Assembly (NCBI GenBank): GCA_019744775.1
Contig: JAIETZ010000001.1
Location: forward strand, 558,001 to 622,000
From: Candidatus Obscuribacterales bacterium
GTDB lineage: Bacteria > Cyanobacteriota > Vampirovibrionia > Obscuribacterales > Obscuribacteraceae
DNA: 64,000 nt
Reading direction: 5' to 3'
Position 1 is the stretch's first letter. Each line of letters opens with the position of its first letter. Positions 1 through 7,849 of the stretch are shown here, one piece after another. The translations under genes were made by a program, and so were the position numbers. Below the pieces are notes generated by a model that was not told where the DNA came from, searched no databases, and saw nothing but the letters and a program-made list of their open reading frames with translations.

Positions 1-1
1 A

Positions 2-205
2 CAAATCCATTGGCTTCGCCAACTCTTTTCTCATTTAAATACATCCTTTGATGCTCCTACAGCGATACATCAAAGAGAAGTTATTCAGAAACTGTTGAAC
101 CTGCTTCCGGAATCAGCGCAAAAGGAAAGAAGAAGGCTAAAGGATCAGGACAAAGTATTAGACATAATGTTCGAAGCAATGGGAATCAGCAATGCGCGAG
201 GCTGA
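2..205 (+). CDS. C-terminal fragment of an unrecognised protein, cut by window edge
   Basis: An open frame runs from the first complete codon at base 2 to a TGA at 203-205, giving 67 residues with a charged, helical composition (for example LLPESAQKERRRLKDQDK). It overlaps the start of the following flavoprotein gene by 14 bases, which is typical of an upstream gene in the same operon. The start lies outside the window. I do not recognise the family. A 67-codon frame could be chance, so confidence is moderate. Confidence 0.5.
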   Translation, partial: QIHWLRQLFSHLNTSFDAPTAIHQREVIQKLLNLLPESAQKERRRLKDQDKVLDIMFEAMGISNARG

Positions 206-1367
206 TGTCTTGATCATTGGTGCAGGCGCTGCCGGCATGATGTGCGCCATCCAGGCTGGTCAGCGTGGACGAAATGTTGTCCTGCTTGATCACGCATCTA
301 AGATTGGCAAGAAGATCTTCATTTCGGGCGGCGGACGCTGCAATTTTACAAACGTAAACACTAAGCCTGAATCTTTTGTGTCTCAAAATCCACACTTCTG
401 CAAATCTGCCCTCTCACGCTTTACTCCCAGTGACTTCATCGCAATGGTAAAGAAGCATCGCATTGCCTTTCACGAGAAAAAGCTCGGACAGCTCTTTTGC
501 GACGGCTCTGCACAGAACATAATTGACATGCTGGTAAGCGAATGTGAAGATGCCGGATGTCATTTTCAATTGGACTGCCGAGTCGAAAGCGTAAAGAAAG
601 AAGACTCTTTTGTAATAACAACAAATAAAGGGACATTCACATCCGAATCCTTAGTCATTGCCACAGGCGGACTCTCCATCCCACAAATTGGCGCAACCGG
701 ATTTGGATACGATGTAGCCCGCCAATTTGGTTTGAAAATTGTCGAAACAAGACCTGCGCTCGACGGTTTCAATTTTGCTGACGAAGACATACGCGAAATG
801 ACCGAATTGACCGGTCTATCAATTGATACCGTCGTATCAGCAAACGGCGCTTCTTTCCGCGAAAACATCTTATTTACGCACACTGGTCTATCCGGGCCAG
901 CCAGCTTGCAAGCATCGCTCTATTGGAACCCCGGCAAATTCCTCAGTATAAATCTATTACCGGGAATGGACGCCGAAGAATGGCTTTTAGAAACACGTCG
1001 CAGTGGTTCAAAAGTAGAACTAAAAAACATTCTGGCTGAACATCTACCCAAAAGATTTGCTGAAAAGTTCTGCAAACTCTATCAACCATCGGTACCAATA
1101 TCTCAATTGTCCGATCAGAAGTTAACCGAACTGGCACAACTCTTACACGACTGGAAAGTAAAACCCGCACGCACCGTCGGCTACAAGAAAGCTGAAGTCA
1201 CTCGGGGCGGAGTCGACACAAATGAATTATCATCAAAAACAATGGAAGCAAAGAAAATGCCCGGACTCTACTTTGTCGGCGAAGTCGTCGACGTCACCGG
1301 ACAATTAGGCGGCTACAACTTCCAATGGGCATGGGCATCCGGCTACGCTGCCGGACAATACGTATAG
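192..1367 (+). CDS. NAD(P)/FAD-dependent oxidoreductase, HI0933/BaiN-like flavoprotein
   Basis: Predicted cytosolic flavoprotein of 391 residues. The N-terminus has the FAD-binding Rossmann motif GAGAAG (about residues 10-15), followed by the family signature SGGGRCNFTN near residue 45 and ATGGLSIPQIGATGFGY near 155-170. The C-terminus carries the second FAD contact region (VTGQLGGYNFQWAWASG). Length matches the HI0933/YhiN family (about 400 residues). Most family members have unknown substrates; BaiN acts on bile-acid intermediates, but nothing here indicates that substrate. The ATG at 192 overlaps the preceding open frame. A REP-like hairpin follows the stop and may terminate transcription. 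Confidence 0.88.
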   Translation: MREADVLIIGAGAAGMMCAIQAGQRGRNVVLLDHASKIGKKIFISGGGRCNFTNVNTKPESFVSQNPHFCKSALSRFTPSDFIAMVKKHRIAFHEKKLGQLFCDGSAQNIIDMLVSECEDAGCHFQLDCRVESVKKEDSFVITTNKGTFTSESLVIATGGLSIPQIGATGFGYDVARQFGLKIVETRPALDGFNFADEDIREMTELTGLSIDTVVSANGASFRENILFTHTGLSGPASLQASLYWNPGKFLSINLLPGMDAEEWLLETRRSGSKVELKNILAEHLPKRFAEKFCKLYQPSVPISQLSDQKLTELAQLLHDWKVKPARTVGYKKAEVTRGGVDTNELSSKTMEAKKMPGLYFVGEVVDVTGQLGGYNFQWAWASGYAAGQYV

Positions 1368-1383
1368 ATCGTCATTCTGTTTT

Positions 1384-1406
1384 GTAGGGGCGCTTTGCAT
1401 GCGCCC
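1384..1406. repeat. REP-like 23-bp hairpin, copy 1
   Basis: The unit begins GTAGGGGCGC and ends GCATGCGCCC. GGGCGC (1388-1393) pairs with GCGCCC (1401-1406) around a 7-base loop and is followed by TTTC, so it may act as a terminator for the flavoprotein gene. The reverse complement occurs at 41812-41834 with one mismatch in 23 bases, in a similar intergenic setting. Such short palindromic units are commonly dispersed in bacterial genomes. Confidence 0.6.
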
Positions 1407-1415
1407 TTTCTGATA

Positions 1416-1868
1416 TTAATAGCCCATACTGGAAGCAGCACCAATACCGTCTTCCAGCAAGCCTTTTAAAAAACCAAACTTCGATTGCGGTTGCTGCAAT
1501 TGCTGACTTGGTTGTATAGCACCACCGGCGTTTTGCTGCGCCTCTGCCAAATCAGATGGCGCCGGTCCACCTGCATACATCTGTCCTTGTGGCGTTATCG
1601 TTACATAAATTGCCTGACCAGTGCTCAAGTTAGTCAAGGTATACTGACCTGGTGGCATCGACGACATTCCCGGTTGTGACGGGTCAACAGGCCGCTGATT
1701 GGGAAAGTAAGGCGAGTATTGTTGATATTGCTGCGACGGAGCAACAGGAACAAACTGTGGTCTTCCATTCTGATACCCCTGGTAAGGCAAACTCGCTTGA
1801 TACGGGTACTGTGCAATCGCCGGCGCGCAGACTATCAGCGACAGCAAAGTCAAAAGAACAAATTTCAT
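1416..1868 (-). CDS. Exported Pro/Gln/Tyr-rich hypothetical protein
   Basis: Small protein (150 residues) with a clear signal peptide (MKFVLLTLLSLIVCAPAIAQ, cleavage likely after AIA). The mature part is of low complexity, rich in Q, P, Y and G (QYQQYSPYFPNQ, QLQQPQ), and probably disordered. A short more regular stretch near residues 80-100 (YTLTNLSTGQAIYVTITPQGQMY) looks like a beta-hairpin. It lies 15 bases downstream of another minus-strand hypothetical gene and may share its transcript. I do not recognise a family; an envelope or surface role is inferred only from export and composition. Confidence 0.7.
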   Translation of the reverse strand: MKFVLLTLLSLIVCAPAIAQYPYQASLPYQGYQNGRPQFVPVAPSQQYQQYSPYFPNQRPVDPSQPGMSSMPPGQYTLTNLSTGQAIYVTITPQGQMYAGGPAPSDLAEAQQNAGGAIQPSQQLQQPQSKFGFLKGLLEDGIGAASSMGY

Positions 1869-1883
1869 TCGGCTTTCCTTTCC

Positions 1884-2654
1884 TTAGAATTCCAGCTTCC
1901 TTTCTTGTGCACCACCGTGCTCACCAACGTATGTATTCAATACAGTCATATTGGTGTTCACGCCGATCTTCTTGAGTTCAGCCATAGTTCTCGTGGCCAT
2001 GTCTACTATTTGTTTCTCGCTAAGTCCGAGCTCTTTGGCGATCTTTTCAATTTTCTTCAATCCGTCTGCAGTTCCAAGAACAGCTTCGGTCATCATCGCC
2101 TTCATAAGATCATTGCTAAATGGATCTTTGATCCCAGATTCAAAACCATTGACCTTGTCCATTAACTGAGCCGAATCACCCTGATAAATTGTCGGACTAA
2201 TTTCTGAAGCACCTTTACCCCAGCGCAATTGTTCTTCCATATTCAAAGACTGCAATGCATCCACTCTCAAAGCATCACGCTGATTCTCAACACGCAGCCT
2301 TTGATTCATTTCTGCTTCTTCCGAGGGTGAAATAAAACCCATACCATGTTTGGGTTCACTTCCTTCATACTCGTCACGCATTCTTTGTGTCATGTCAGCA
2401 TAGTCTGAGGGTGAAATGAATCCCATACCATGTTTGGGTTCATCTCCATGCTTGTCATATTTGACTGGCTCTACAGTAAGTTGGTCGTCTTGAACATGTG
2501 GTTTTGAATGAGAATCCTTAGCGGCCGATTCTTTCAGCATGTTTTGAAAATCTTTGTACAACTCATCGGCGCTCGGTTGCTTAGTATGTTCAGCCTTGTC
2601 GATTGGCTTTGGACCCTCAACCTTATCCGACTTGCTGTGTTTATCCCCAACCAT
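1884..2654 (-). CDS. Hydrophilic hypothetical protein with two 28-residue repeats
   Basis: Soluble, Lys/Asp/Glu-rich protein of 256 residues with no signal peptide or membrane segment. Residues about 71-98 and 99-126 are a tandem duplication sharing the core EPKHGMGFISPS followed by a helix rich in M, R and E. The duplication is also visible in the DNA as two near-identical stretches around 2318-2360 and 2401-2442. The C-terminal half (residues 150-256) is predicted helical (ADGLKKIEKIAKELGLSEKQ). No known family recognised. The gene sits directly upstream of the exported Pro/Gln-rich gene on the same strand. Confidence 0.7.
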   Translation of the reverse strand: MVGDKHSKSDKVEGPKPIDKAEHTKQPSADELYKDFQNMLKESAAKDSHSKPHVQDDQLTVEPVKYDKHGDEPKHGMGFISPSDYADMTQRMRDEYEGSEPKHGMGFISPSEEAEMNQRLRVENQRDALRVDALQSLNMEEQLRWGKGASEISPTIYQGDSAQLMDKVNGFESGIKDPFSNDLMKAMMTEAVLGTADGLKKIEKIAKELGLSEKQIVDMATRTMAELKKIGVNTNMTVLNTYVGEHGGAQERKLEF

Positions 2655-2722
2655 TATGAAAAGCCCCCGTGCTTGCCACTCATACTGGAATATACCCAGG
2701 TTGGCGCCCGATTGGACAGCGT

Positions 2723-3745
2723 TTAATGTTTCTCGAAAGCCGCTTTATCTTCCAGCGAAAGCATGCGCAGTGCGGGATCCGAGAGGAATCGTACAGGCAT
2801 AATCGGGTCGAAAATAGTCGAGCCCAATCCAAGCAACCCTGTGCCATACTGATTGGTTTTAATGCCCAGTCTCCGATAAAGCTCTAAGCAAGCTCCAATA
2901 CAGGTCCAGTGCTCTTTTGCTAGGCGACCAAAAAACAAGCCGAGCCAGTCGTAACCACTGGCTTTTGTTTTGGCCAATAGCCAATCTTTGGTGGATTGAG
3001 GTAACGGCAGATTAGTAATGAACTTAGTACGTTTTGCATTTCTTGCATCCCGCCAATGAGCATTTTCCAATAGCATCTCGTGAGCAATTGCAGCAGCTTG
3101 GTCCTTTTGTTCTTTCGTCCAGGCAGTGTTCAGTCGCAAGATAATGTAATAACCGGATTCTGCCGATGCACACGCAATTTCATTCAGAGGATTGAGCACA
3201 AGCCCGTCTTTCATGTACGAGCTAAAAGACTTCATGTCACCATTGGGTTCCTCAATAACCATTTCGCCGTGTCCTACACTTTCATGTAAGTTGGCGGCTA
3301 CTCGTCCGCTAGTCAACATGAGATCACCAGCAACAAGTGCTTCAGCAGGTGGACTCAACCAGCAACCTAGGGGCAGAGGACCATGCCCTTGTTTTTCGTA
3401 TTTAGCTCTATTGCGCCGATACTGAATAGCTACAACAGTCCAAGCGACAAATTCCAGTGCAGCAATTACCTTTACTTGTTCGTACATAGCTGCAAATACG
3501 GCAGCACCGGCAAGAAACATCCCCATGACCAGTGGAATTTCAACTTCTAGTCTGGACAAAATATCGTAATAAGTTTCAAGCAAATGCCCGATTTGCATTC
3601 TTGTCACGACAAGCCATGCGCCACTGACAATCACCGCGCCCAAACCAAAGCGCACATCCAAGCCGCCATCAAAAAATAGCCAAGTCAGGACAAGCAAACT
3701 CAGATAAATTACTGTTGTGGCAGATTTAACCAGCCGGTAACGCAT
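2723..3745 (-). CDS. Membrane-anchored protein with permuted papain-like (YiiX/C92-type) domain
   Basis: 340 residues. The N-terminus has about four hydrophobic segments (residues 10-25, 33-49, 70-88, 92-108). The C-terminal soluble part resembles circularly permuted papain-like NlpC/P60 enzymes. It has a GDLML start (140-144), SVGHGEMVIE with candidate catalytic His159, then YDWLGLFF and WTCIGACLELYRRLG with candidate catalytic Cys282 (or Cys286). In that superfamily the His precedes the Cys and substrates are peptides, amides or acyl groups. The assignment is motif-based inference, and catalysis and substrate are unknown. It is divergently transcribed from the selenoprotein gene, 67 bases apart. 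Confidence 0.6.
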   Translation of the reverse strand: MRYRLVKSATTVIYLSLLVLTWLFFDGGLDVRFGLGAVIVSGAWLVVTRMQIGHLLETYYDILSRLEVEIPLVMGMFLAGAAVFAAMYEQVKVIAALEFVAWTVVAIQYRRNRAKYEKQGHGPLPLGCWLSPPAEALVAGDLMLTSGRVAANLHESVGHGEMVIEEPNGDMKSFSSYMKDGLVLNPLNEIACASAESGYYIILRLNTAWTKEQKDQAAAIAHEMLLENAHWRDARNAKRTKFITNLPLPQSTKDWLLAKTKASGYDWLGLFFGRLAKEHWTCIGACLELYRRLGIKTNQYGTGLLGLGSTIFDPIMPVRFLSDPALRMLSLEDKAAFEKH

Positions 3746-3812
3746 TCTCAGACTCTAATTGGGATCCATGCAAAATGATATCCTGTAAGAGAGCATTTTG
3801 AGGAGTCTAAAT

Positions 3813-4157
3813 ATGCCAAGTTTAGATTGGATGTACCACCGCCGTGGTTGAATGACCTGCACGCGGGCGCAAGAGTTTCTTGCGCGAAACAAGGTGGAAG
3901 CAAAAGAGATAGTGGATGCCGGCAAGAAACTGGGCGAGCAAGAAGCCCTGAAGCTGGCCAAACAAGCAGATCATATATACGCTTCAAAAGGGACAAAAAC
4001 CGTTCATTTTGATATGAAAGCTGACAAGCCAAGCAACGCTGACCTTCTGGCAGTAATGCTTGGACCGACAGGCAACTTGCGCGCGCCAACAATTCGCAAA
4101 GGTCGCACCCTCTTGATAGGCTTCAACCAGGACAACTACAAGAAGGTTCTTACATAG
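3813..4157 (+). CDS. Probable selenoprotein, ArsC/Spx-family thioredoxin-fold protein (UGA at 3849-3851 read as Sec)
   Basis: Reading from ATG 3813 through one in-frame TGA gives 114 residues beginning MPSLDWMYHRRG-U-MTCTRAQEFL. The N-terminal strand, the U13-x-x-C16 redox motif and the TRAQEFL helix match the ArsC/Spx fold, where this site is normally CxxC. A strong Shine-Dalgarno (GAGGAG, 3800-3805) lies 7 bases before ATG 3813, whereas the ATG just after the TGA (3852) has none. A hairpin fitting the bacterial SECIS consensus follows the TGA. The stop is TAG, and other genes here end in TGA, so UGA is not generally reassigned. The likely role is thiol/selenol redox chemistry; the substrate is unknown. 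As I recall, databases hold a family called ArsC family (seleno)protein. The alternative is a 101-residue protein from 3852 that lacks the redox residue and first strand, which would be hard to explain. Confidence 0.8.
3867..3885 (+). promoter_or_regulatory. Candidate bacterial SECIS hairpin
   Basis: GCGCAAG (3867-3873) and CTTGCGC (3879-3885) form a perfect 7-bp stem closing a 5-base loop, AGUUU. A G is the second loop base, and the loop starts 22 bases after the TGA. The bacterial SECIS consensus as I recall it asks for a short apical loop with G in its first two positions, about 16-37 bases from the UGA. All are met. It lies inside the coding frame, as bacterial elements do. Confidence 0.72.
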
Positions 4158-4181
4158 CTTTCAGATACGTTTACATGTCTT

Positions 4182-4206
4182 GTGTGCCGTTGTCCATGCG
4201 GCATAC
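4182..4206 (+). other. Small stem-loop in xpt leader
   Basis: GTGTGCCG (4182-4189) pairs with CGGCATAC (4199-4206), eight pairs including one G-U, around a 9-base loop. There is no U-run after it, so it is not a standard terminator. It does not resemble the purine riboswitch core. Confidence 0.3.
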
Positions 4207-4250
4207 AATATTGGCGTGCATCGTCGGCGCTTACAGCAAAGGATAAGACC

Positions 4251-4832
4251 ATGGAAGCTTTACGTTCCAGGATCCAAAGAGATGGCAAGCATTTAGGCAA
4301 CGGCATTTTAAAAGTCGACTCGTTTATGAATCACCAAATTGACCCTATTCTCATGCGCGAGATAGGACAAGAATTCGCCAAACGATTTAAGCACTTAAAG
4401 CCAACAAGAATTTTGACTGCCGAAACAAGTGGTATCGCGCCAGCACTGTCAGCAGCGATGTCGCTGGAAATTCCTGTCGTATTTGCGCGCAAGCACAAGC
4501 CGGTAACAATGGGAGCACATCCATTTCGTCAATCGGCCGAATCACACACTCACGGTCGTCGTGTTGAATTACTTGTCTCACCTGAATACCTGACGCCTGA
4601 TGATCGTATTTTGCTTCTAGATGACTTCCTCGCCACCGCCAGAACAATCAAGGCTCTCGTCAGACTAATCCAAGAAAGCGGTGCAACACTTGTAGGAATA
4701 GGCGCTGTAATAGAAAAATCATTTGAAGGTGGCCGTGCCGAACTGGCTGACCTCAACATTCCTGTTGAATCACTTGCTGTAATCGAAAAATTCGATGGCG
4801 ATCAAATCATTCTGTCTAACTTGAGGAATTAA
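4251..4832 (+). CDS. xpt: Xanthine phosphoribosyltransferase
   Basis: Type I phosphoribosyltransferase that converts xanthine and PRPP to XMP for purine salvage. It follows Bacillus subtilis Xpt closely: MEALRSRIQRDG at the start, KVDSFMNHQIDP, TAETSGIAPA, VVFARKHKP, the PRPP loop ILLLDDFLATA, and IGAVIEKSFEGGR. I start it at 4251 because the family begins MEAL and AAGG lies 8 bases upstream; an in-frame ATG at 4182 would add 23 unrelated residues. 193 residues matches the family. It follows the selenoprotein gene by 93 bases and precedes an exported hydrolase by 3 bases. Confidence 0.92.
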   Translation: MEALRSRIQRDGKHLGNGILKVDSFMNHQIDPILMREIGQEFAKRFKHLKPTRILTAETSGIAPALSAAMSLEIPVVFARKHKPVTMGAHPFRQSAESHTHGRRVELLVSPEYLTPDDRILLLDDFLATARTIKALVRLIQESGATLVGIGAVIEKSFEGGRAELADLNIPVESLAVIEKFDGDQIILSNLRN

Positions 4833-4835
4833 ATC

Positions 4836-5810
4836 ATGCAGTCACTTAAGCTAAAAACAGTAATTATTTCCGGACTGCTTGTAATTTTTCAACTAGCTCT
4901 GCCAATGATACCTGCCTCTTATGGCAAGAAGGTGACAGCTCATACAAAGCACAAAATCATAGAAGCAAATGATCGGCTGGGGCGAATACCGGCAGAAACC
5001 TGGAGAGATTCCGCAGTTCCACAACGAGCAATTCTATTGTGCATTCACGGTATGGGTCTTAACAGTCTAAGTTACGAAGCTTTTGCCCGCGAAATTGCTC
5101 AATACGGTATTGCCACTTATGCAATAGATGTTAGAGGCTTTGGCAAATATCTTGATCCCAAAGGTATGGGGCAAGTAGATTTTCAACAAAGTCTATTGGA
5201 CATTCAAGAAGCGCTCAAAGATATCAATAATGATGAGCCGAACATGCCAATTATTATTCTTGGTGAATCCATGGGCGGCGCTATGGCGTTACAAGCAGCA
5301 GCCATTTATCCAGCGTTAGTGGATGGGCTAATCACATCCGTACCAAGCCACAAACGTTACAAAGAAAAACGCACAGCGGCAAAAGTTGTTGCCGGTGCTT
5401 TGCGCGGACCAAATAAAGCGATAGACATAGGCAAGACTATGGTCAAACAAGCAACTCAGGACGAAGATCTGCAAGTCGCTTGGACTGAGGACAGCACAAA
5501 AAGAACTCTTTTGACGCCAAAAGAACTTTTGTCGTTTCAGAAATTCATGAGCCAAAATCCAACAATGGCAAAAAGAATTACAACGACACCAGTGCTTATG
5601 CTTGTCGGCGTTCAAGATCAATTAGTCAAACAAGGTGGCAACGTAGACTTGTTCAACGCGATTGGCAGCAAAGACAAAAATCTCCTGATGATTGGCAACT
5701 CCGAACATTTGATGTTCGAGGAAGGCCAATTCAACGACGATGTGGTTGATTCGGTTGTTAACTGGATAAAAAAACATTGTCCGCAGCGCAGTAAAGCACT
5801 TGATTCTTAA
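4836..5810 (+). CDS. Exported alpha/beta hydrolase (monoacylglycerol lipase / S33-like)
   Basis: 324 residues with an N-terminal signal or membrane segment (about residues 8-28, ending PASYGKK). The alpha/beta hydrolase core shows the oxyanion region CIHGMGLNS, the nucleophile elbow GESMGG (Ser145), an acid in GVQDQLV (Asp261) and a His in NSEHLMF (His291), so the triad is complete. It resembles lysophospholipase/monoacylglycerol lipase-type proteins; the substrate cannot be read from sequence. It starts 3 bases after xpt and is followed 31 bases later by an S9 peptidase, suggesting one transcript. Confidence 0.82.
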   Translation: MQSLKLKTVIISGLLVIFQLALPMIPASYGKKVTAHTKHKIIEANDRLGRIPAETWRDSAVPQRAILLCIHGMGLNSLSYEAFAREIAQYGIATYAIDVRGFGKYLDPKGMGQVDFQQSLLDIQEALKDINNDEPNMPIIILGESMGGAMALQAAAIYPALVDGLITSVPSHKRYKEKRTAAKVVAGALRGPNKAIDIGKTMVKQATQDEDLQVAWTEDSTKRTLLTPKELLSFQKFMSQNPTMAKRITTTPVLMLVGVQDQLVKQGGNVDLFNAIGSKDKNLLMIGNSEHLMFEEGQFNDDVVDSVVNWIKKHCPQRSKALDS

Positions 5811-5841
5811 AAGCAATCCTAATTAACGCAAGGAAATCACA

Positions 5842-7770
5842 ATGAAACATTTGATATTCTCCGCTTTAGTAGCCCTCGGTGCGTTAAGCGGTCAGGCTAT
5901 TATTCAGCCCGGAACCAATCTAGTCGGCGAAGGGATTCCACCAATAACTCAAGAATTGGCAAATTCCGTCGACAGCTACAGCCAGTTTCGCATGTCCAAT
6001 TTGACAAGCTGGCATCCGACAAAACGCGAGTGTTTAATGGGGACCCGCTTTGGTGATACCACGCAAGTGCATTTATTGAAAATGCCCGGCGGCGCAAGAA
6101 AGCAGTTGACATTTTTTAGAGATGCTGTAAGTGGGGGATGGTTTGAGCCTACCAAAGGCGATTTCTTTATCTATTCCAAAGACTCCGGCGGCGATGAATT
6201 CTTTCAACTCTATCGATATGATCTAAACAGCCTTGAGATCACATTGCTGACAGACGGCAAGTCTCGCAACACAGGATGTTCATGGCAAAAGTCAGGCAAA
6301 GAAATTGCCTACGGCAGCACGCGCCGTAATGGTAATGACGTAGACATTTACGTTATGGATCCACGCAATCCAAAAACCAATCATATGGTGGCACAATTGG
6401 AAGGCGGCGGCTGGAGCGCCTCAGGGTGGTCCGACGACGGTCAGAAGATCGTTCTTGATGAAACCATCTCAGTGAATGAATCATATTTGTGGTCACTTGA
6501 TCTCAAAACTGGCGAGAAAAAACTTCTCACCCCAGGAAAGAATCAAGATAAAGCTGCTTATGAAGGTGGACTGTTTAGTCTTGATGGCAAGACAATCTAT
6601 ACGGCAACTGATAGAAATTCCGAATTTGTCAGGCTAACTGCAATTGATGTTGCAACCGGCAAACACACTCCATTAACCTCCCACATAAACTGGGACGTAG
6701 ATGGTTATACATTGTCTGATGACGGCAAACACATCGCTTACACGACGAATGAAGACGGTATCAGTGCATTGCATATTTTGGAATTAGCCACAGGCACCGA
6801 CAAAAAGATCAATGAATTACCAATTGGCATGATTGGTGGTCTCGAGTGGCACCGAAACAATTACGAGCTTGGTTTTAATATCAACACGACCAAGGCGCCC
6901 ACAAATATTTATTCTCTCGATATTAATAGCGGCAAAATTGAAAAATGGACCGACAGTGAAACCGGCACCATGAAGACCTGGGACTTTGCCGAGCCGGAGC
7001 TTGTTAAATGGAAAAGCTTTGATGGCAAGACTATTTCTGGTTTTCTATACAAGCCGCCGGCCAAGTTTCAAGGCAAGCGTCCTGTCGTAGTAAACATTCA
7101 CGGTGGACCAGAGGGACAATTCCGACCATTTTTCCTTGGGCGAATCAATTACTACATCAACGAACTTGGAGTTGCCTACATATTCCCCAATATCCGCGGA
7201 TCTTCCGGTTATGGGAAATCTTTTCTCAAGTTGGACAACGGCTACTTGCGACCAAACTCCTACAAGGACATTGATGCGTTGCTTGATTGGATAGCTGCCC
7301 GTCCCGACCTCGATGCCGATAGAATCATGGTCACAGGTGGAAGTTATGGCGGTCACATGACTTTGGCAATTGCCACCTTCTACCCGGATAAGATTCGTTG
7401 CGCTGAAGATATTGTTGGCCCCTCAAATCTCGTTACTTTCTTAACGAACACACAGGGTTACAGACGAGATCTTCGTCGCGTTGAGTATGGAGATGAACGT
7501 GATCCTAAAATGCGCGCCTTCCTGGAGAAAATTGCCCCAACCAATAACATCGACAAAATAAAAAAGCCTTTGTTTGTTGTACAGGGCAAGAACGATCCAC
7601 GCGTGCCTGCCAGCGAGTCTTTACAGATGGTCTCGGCACTCAAAAAAAATGGCACTCCCATCTGGTTTCTGATGGCGGAGGACGAAGGACATGGCTTTGC
7701 CAAAAAGAACAACCAAGACTATCTCTCCTACGCAACAGCCGCCTTCATCAAGCAGTTTCTGCTCAACTAG
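5842..7770 (+). CDS. Exported S9-family peptidase (prolyl oligopeptidase / acylaminoacyl-peptidase type)
   Basis: 642 residues: signal peptide (MKHLIFSALVALGALSGQA), an N-terminal beta-propeller built from WD40-like/TolB-like repeats (SxDGxxIxYxS patterns, about residues 50-370), then the alpha/beta hydrolase catalytic domain. The triad is visible: Ser501 in GGSYGGH, Asp585 in GKNDPRVP, His617 in DEGHGF. These enzymes cleave short peptides, the propeller restricting entry. RBS AAGGAAA lies upstream of the ATG. It is one of five peptidases within 9 kb (S9, S8, S41, S8, and M16 further on). Confidence 0.9.
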   Translation: MKHLIFSALVALGALSGQAIIQPGTNLVGEGIPPITQELANSVDSYSQFRMSNLTSWHPTKRECLMGTRFGDTTQVHLLKMPGGARKQLTFFRDAVSGGWFEPTKGDFFIYSKDSGGDEFFQLYRYDLNSLEITLLTDGKSRNTGCSWQKSGKEIAYGSTRRNGNDVDIYVMDPRNPKTNHMVAQLEGGGWSASGWSDDGQKIVLDETISVNESYLWSLDLKTGEKKLLTPGKNQDKAAYEGGLFSLDGKTIYTATDRNSEFVRLTAIDVATGKHTPLTSHINWDVDGYTLSDDGKHIAYTTNEDGISALHILELATGTDKKINELPIGMIGGLEWHRNNYELGFNINTTKAPTNIYSLDINSGKIEKWTDSETGTMKTWDFAEPELVKWKSFDGKTISGFLYKPPAKFQGKRPVVVNIHGGPEGQFRPFFLGRINYYINELGVAYIFPNIRGSSGYGKSFLKLDNGYLRPNSYKDIDALLDWIAARPDLDADRIMVTGGSYGGHMTLAIATFYPDKIRCAEDIVGPSNLVTFLTNTQGYRRDLRRVEYGDERDPKMRAFLEKIAPTNNIDKIKKPLFVVQGKNDPRVPASESLQMVSALKKNGTPIWFLMAEDEGHGFAKKNNQDYLSYATAAFIKQFLLN

Positions 7771-7777
7771 CACAAAA

Positions 7778-7812
7778 CTTACAGACGAATAATTCACCCT
7801 GCAGTCTGTGAG
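7778..7812. promoter_or_regulatory. Inverted repeat before HTH pair (operator or terminator)
   Basis: CTTACAGAC (7778-7786) and GTCTGTGAG (7804-7812) pair over nine bases with one G-U, separated by 17 bases. The right arm abuts a candidate -35 element at 7815. It could be the operator of the downstream HTH regulators or the end of the peptidase transcript. Confidence 0.35.
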
Positions 7813-7814
7813 AC

Positions 7815-7842
7815 TTGCGTGTGGCGCGACTTGCGTTATGCT
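7815..7842 (+). promoter_or_regulatory. Candidate promoter of the HTH gene pair
   Basis: TTGCGT (7815-7820), a 16-base spacer and TATGCT (7837-7842). Transcription would begin about at 7849-7850, where the chosen ATG lies, implying a leaderless or nearly leaderless transcript. Confidence 0.4.
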
Positions 7843-7849
7843 TATAGCC

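Noticed and set aside
3852-4157. A 101-residue gene starting at ATG 3852
   Set aside because: It has no ribosome site, begins directly after a TGA, and would lack the first strand and one redox residue of the fold. Start 3813 with UGA read-through explains the data better.
4182-4250. N-terminal extension of xanthine phosphoribosyltransferase
   Set aside because: The family begins at MEAL, and a ribosome site lies before ATG 4251.
4158-4250. Purine riboswitch before xpt
   Set aside because: Only a simple 8-bp hairpin is present; the conserved three-way junction core is not recognisable.
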